Shown here one piece after another: positions 63,235-64,000 of a stretch of DNA of 64,000 nucleotides. Origin of the DNA: Hydrogenophaga sp. (GTDB lineage Bacteria; Pseudomonadota; Gammaproteobacteria; Burkholderiales; Burkholderiaceae_C); assembly GCF_030651625.1 (NCBI RefSeq), contig NZ_JAUSCF010000024.1:186001-250000 (forward strand), in the 5' to 3' direction. The number at the start of each line of letters is the position of its first letter. The stretch's first letter is position 1. A program made the position numbers and the translations under genes. Below the pieces are notes generated by a model. The model made no database searches. It was given only the letters and a program-made list of their open reading frames with translations, and was not told the DNA's origin.

Positions 63235-64000
63235 TCAGTCGGACCAGTACAGCCGCGTGGGGTTGTCGACCAGAATCTGCTGCAACTCTTCATCGCTGCA
63301 GGCGTCCAGCAGGGTTTGAACCAGATCGCCGTCGTCGACCATGGGCGGTGCAATGGCCGGGTGTGGCCAGTCGCTGCCCCATACCAGTTGGGCCATGTTG
63401 GCGCGCATCAGGGCCTCCACCAGCGGTTCGGCGTCGCTGAAGCGCGTGCGCTGCGGCGTGAGCCGGTACAGCCCGGAAAGCTTGACCCACGCGCGGCCTT
63501 CGCGCACCAGGGCCAGCAGGTTGTTGAAGCCGGGGCTGTCCAGCGCCTCGCTGGCCGGCACATGGCCGCAGTGGTCCACCACCAGGGGCACCCCCAACGC
63601 AGCCAGGTCGATCACCTGCCGGGGGTCACGGTTCACGTTCATGAGCACCTGCAGGTGCCAGCCGAAAGCGCGTACCCGGTCCACGATGCGCGGTATGGCG
63701 TCCTCGGGAACGCCGCCGTCGAACAAGGCGTTGCAGCGCGTGCCGCGCGCGCCCAGCCGGTGCCAGCGCTCAATGTCGGCCAGCGGCGTGTCCGGCTTGG
63801 CCACAGCCACGCCGCGCATCCAGCTGCCGCACACCGTGAGCCAGTGTTCGAAGCTGCTGTGGTCGCTGCCGTACACGCTGGGGTGCACCAGCACCGCGCG
63901 CTCGATCCCCAGCGCGTTGATCATCGTGCGGTAGTCGCCCAGGCTGGCAGGGGTTGGTGTGTAGCTGCGCGGCTCGGCAAACGGGTAGGCGGGAGTGCCC
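63235..64000 (-). CDS. Amidohydrolase family protein, LigI-like, 5' end missing
   Basis: The frame stays open to base 64000, so the true start is outside; the part seen has 254 codons. Read to the edge it ends (N-terminal side) with TPAYPFAEPRSYTPTPASLG, typical of 2-pyrone-4,6-dicarboxylate hydrolase-type proteins. Other marks: RAVLVHPSVYGSDHS, ALGVPLVVDHCGHVPAS (metal His), LVKLSGLYRLT and WGSDWPHPAI (catalytic Asp). An ATG at 63924 is an internal Met, not the start. It sits 77 bases before dctP and may handle the imported acid; its specific substrate is unproven. Confidence 0.82.
   Translation of the reverse strand, partial: GTPAYPFAEPRSYTPTPASLGDYRTMINALGIERAVLVHPSVYGSDHSSFEHWLTVCGSWMRGVAVAKPDTPLADIERWHRLGARGTRCNALFDGGVPEDAIPRIVDRVRAFGWHLQVLMNVNRDPRQVIDLAALGVPLVVDHCGHVPASEALDSPGFNNLLALVREGRAWVKLSGLYRLTPQRTRFSDAEPLVEALMRANMAQLVWGSDWPHPAIAPPMVDDGDLVQTLLDACSDEELQQILVDNPTRLYWSD

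Overview
This 64 kb window is high-GC chromosomal DNA with dense coding, many 4-base ATGA or TGATG start/stop overlaps, and gene families typical of Burkholderiales, most likely the Comamonadaceae (Hydrogenophaga/Acidovorax/Polaromonas relatives). That assignment is an inference from gene content and order, not from a database search. No rRNA, tRNA or CRISPR array was seen. Both edges cut genes: a peptidase C26 enzyme on the left and a LigI-like amidohydrolase on the right.

Bases 1-14900 hold a membrane-bound, Tat-exported formate dehydrogenase system. It includes accessory genes (DUF3306, a multi-cluster ferredoxin, a TorD-type chaperone), a small Tat-target protein, catalytic FdhA with Cys in place of Sec, four-cluster FdhB, a lipoprotein, the cytochrome b gamma subunit, a small secreted protein and the sulfurtransferase FdhD. 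A divergent two-component pair (NtrC-type regulator plus membrane kinase) splits the accessory genes from the structural genes. The divergent gap contains a perfect 13+1+13 palindrome and a near-consensus sigma-54 promoter, so the module looks wired for enhancer-dependent control.

Bases 15000-20600 hold upp, a YbbP-like permease, a truncated globin, a retropepsin-like protease and an Smr protein. Bases 20622-24100 are a RIT (recombinase-in-trio) element with three overlapping tyrosine recombinase genes. It is inserted in the last codons of radC and supplies a replacement RadC tail, while the native tail is stranded on the far side. Bases 24080-37700 are mostly housekeeping: FKBP, ispH, serS, suhB, trmJ, cysE, slyD, mog, darP, pmbA, an EamA transporter and selO. 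Among them is a zinc-ribbon protein ending in a PD-(D/E)XK domain resembling the Card1/DUF1887 nuclease domain.

Bases 37800-60300 form an acyl-CoA catabolism island: acyl-CoA ligase, two substrate-binding proteins, a LivHMGF-type ABC importer, an FadB-like bifunctional enzyme, thiolase, two acyl-CoA dehydrogenases, three SDRs, a hotdog thioesterase, a PTGR-type reductase, a GST, a GNAT and a Dabb protein. The likely flow is uptake, CoA activation, beta-oxidation and side-chain reduction or oxidation. Bases 60300-64000, on the minus strand, are a TRAP transporter with an amidohydrolase.

Two repeat families cut across these regions. One is a roughly 85-100 bp hairpin repeat with about 17 copies, nearly always directly after a stop codon and in the sense of the upstream gene, with compensatory arm changes. 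The other is a 166 bp imperfect palindrome with two copies in opposite orientation.
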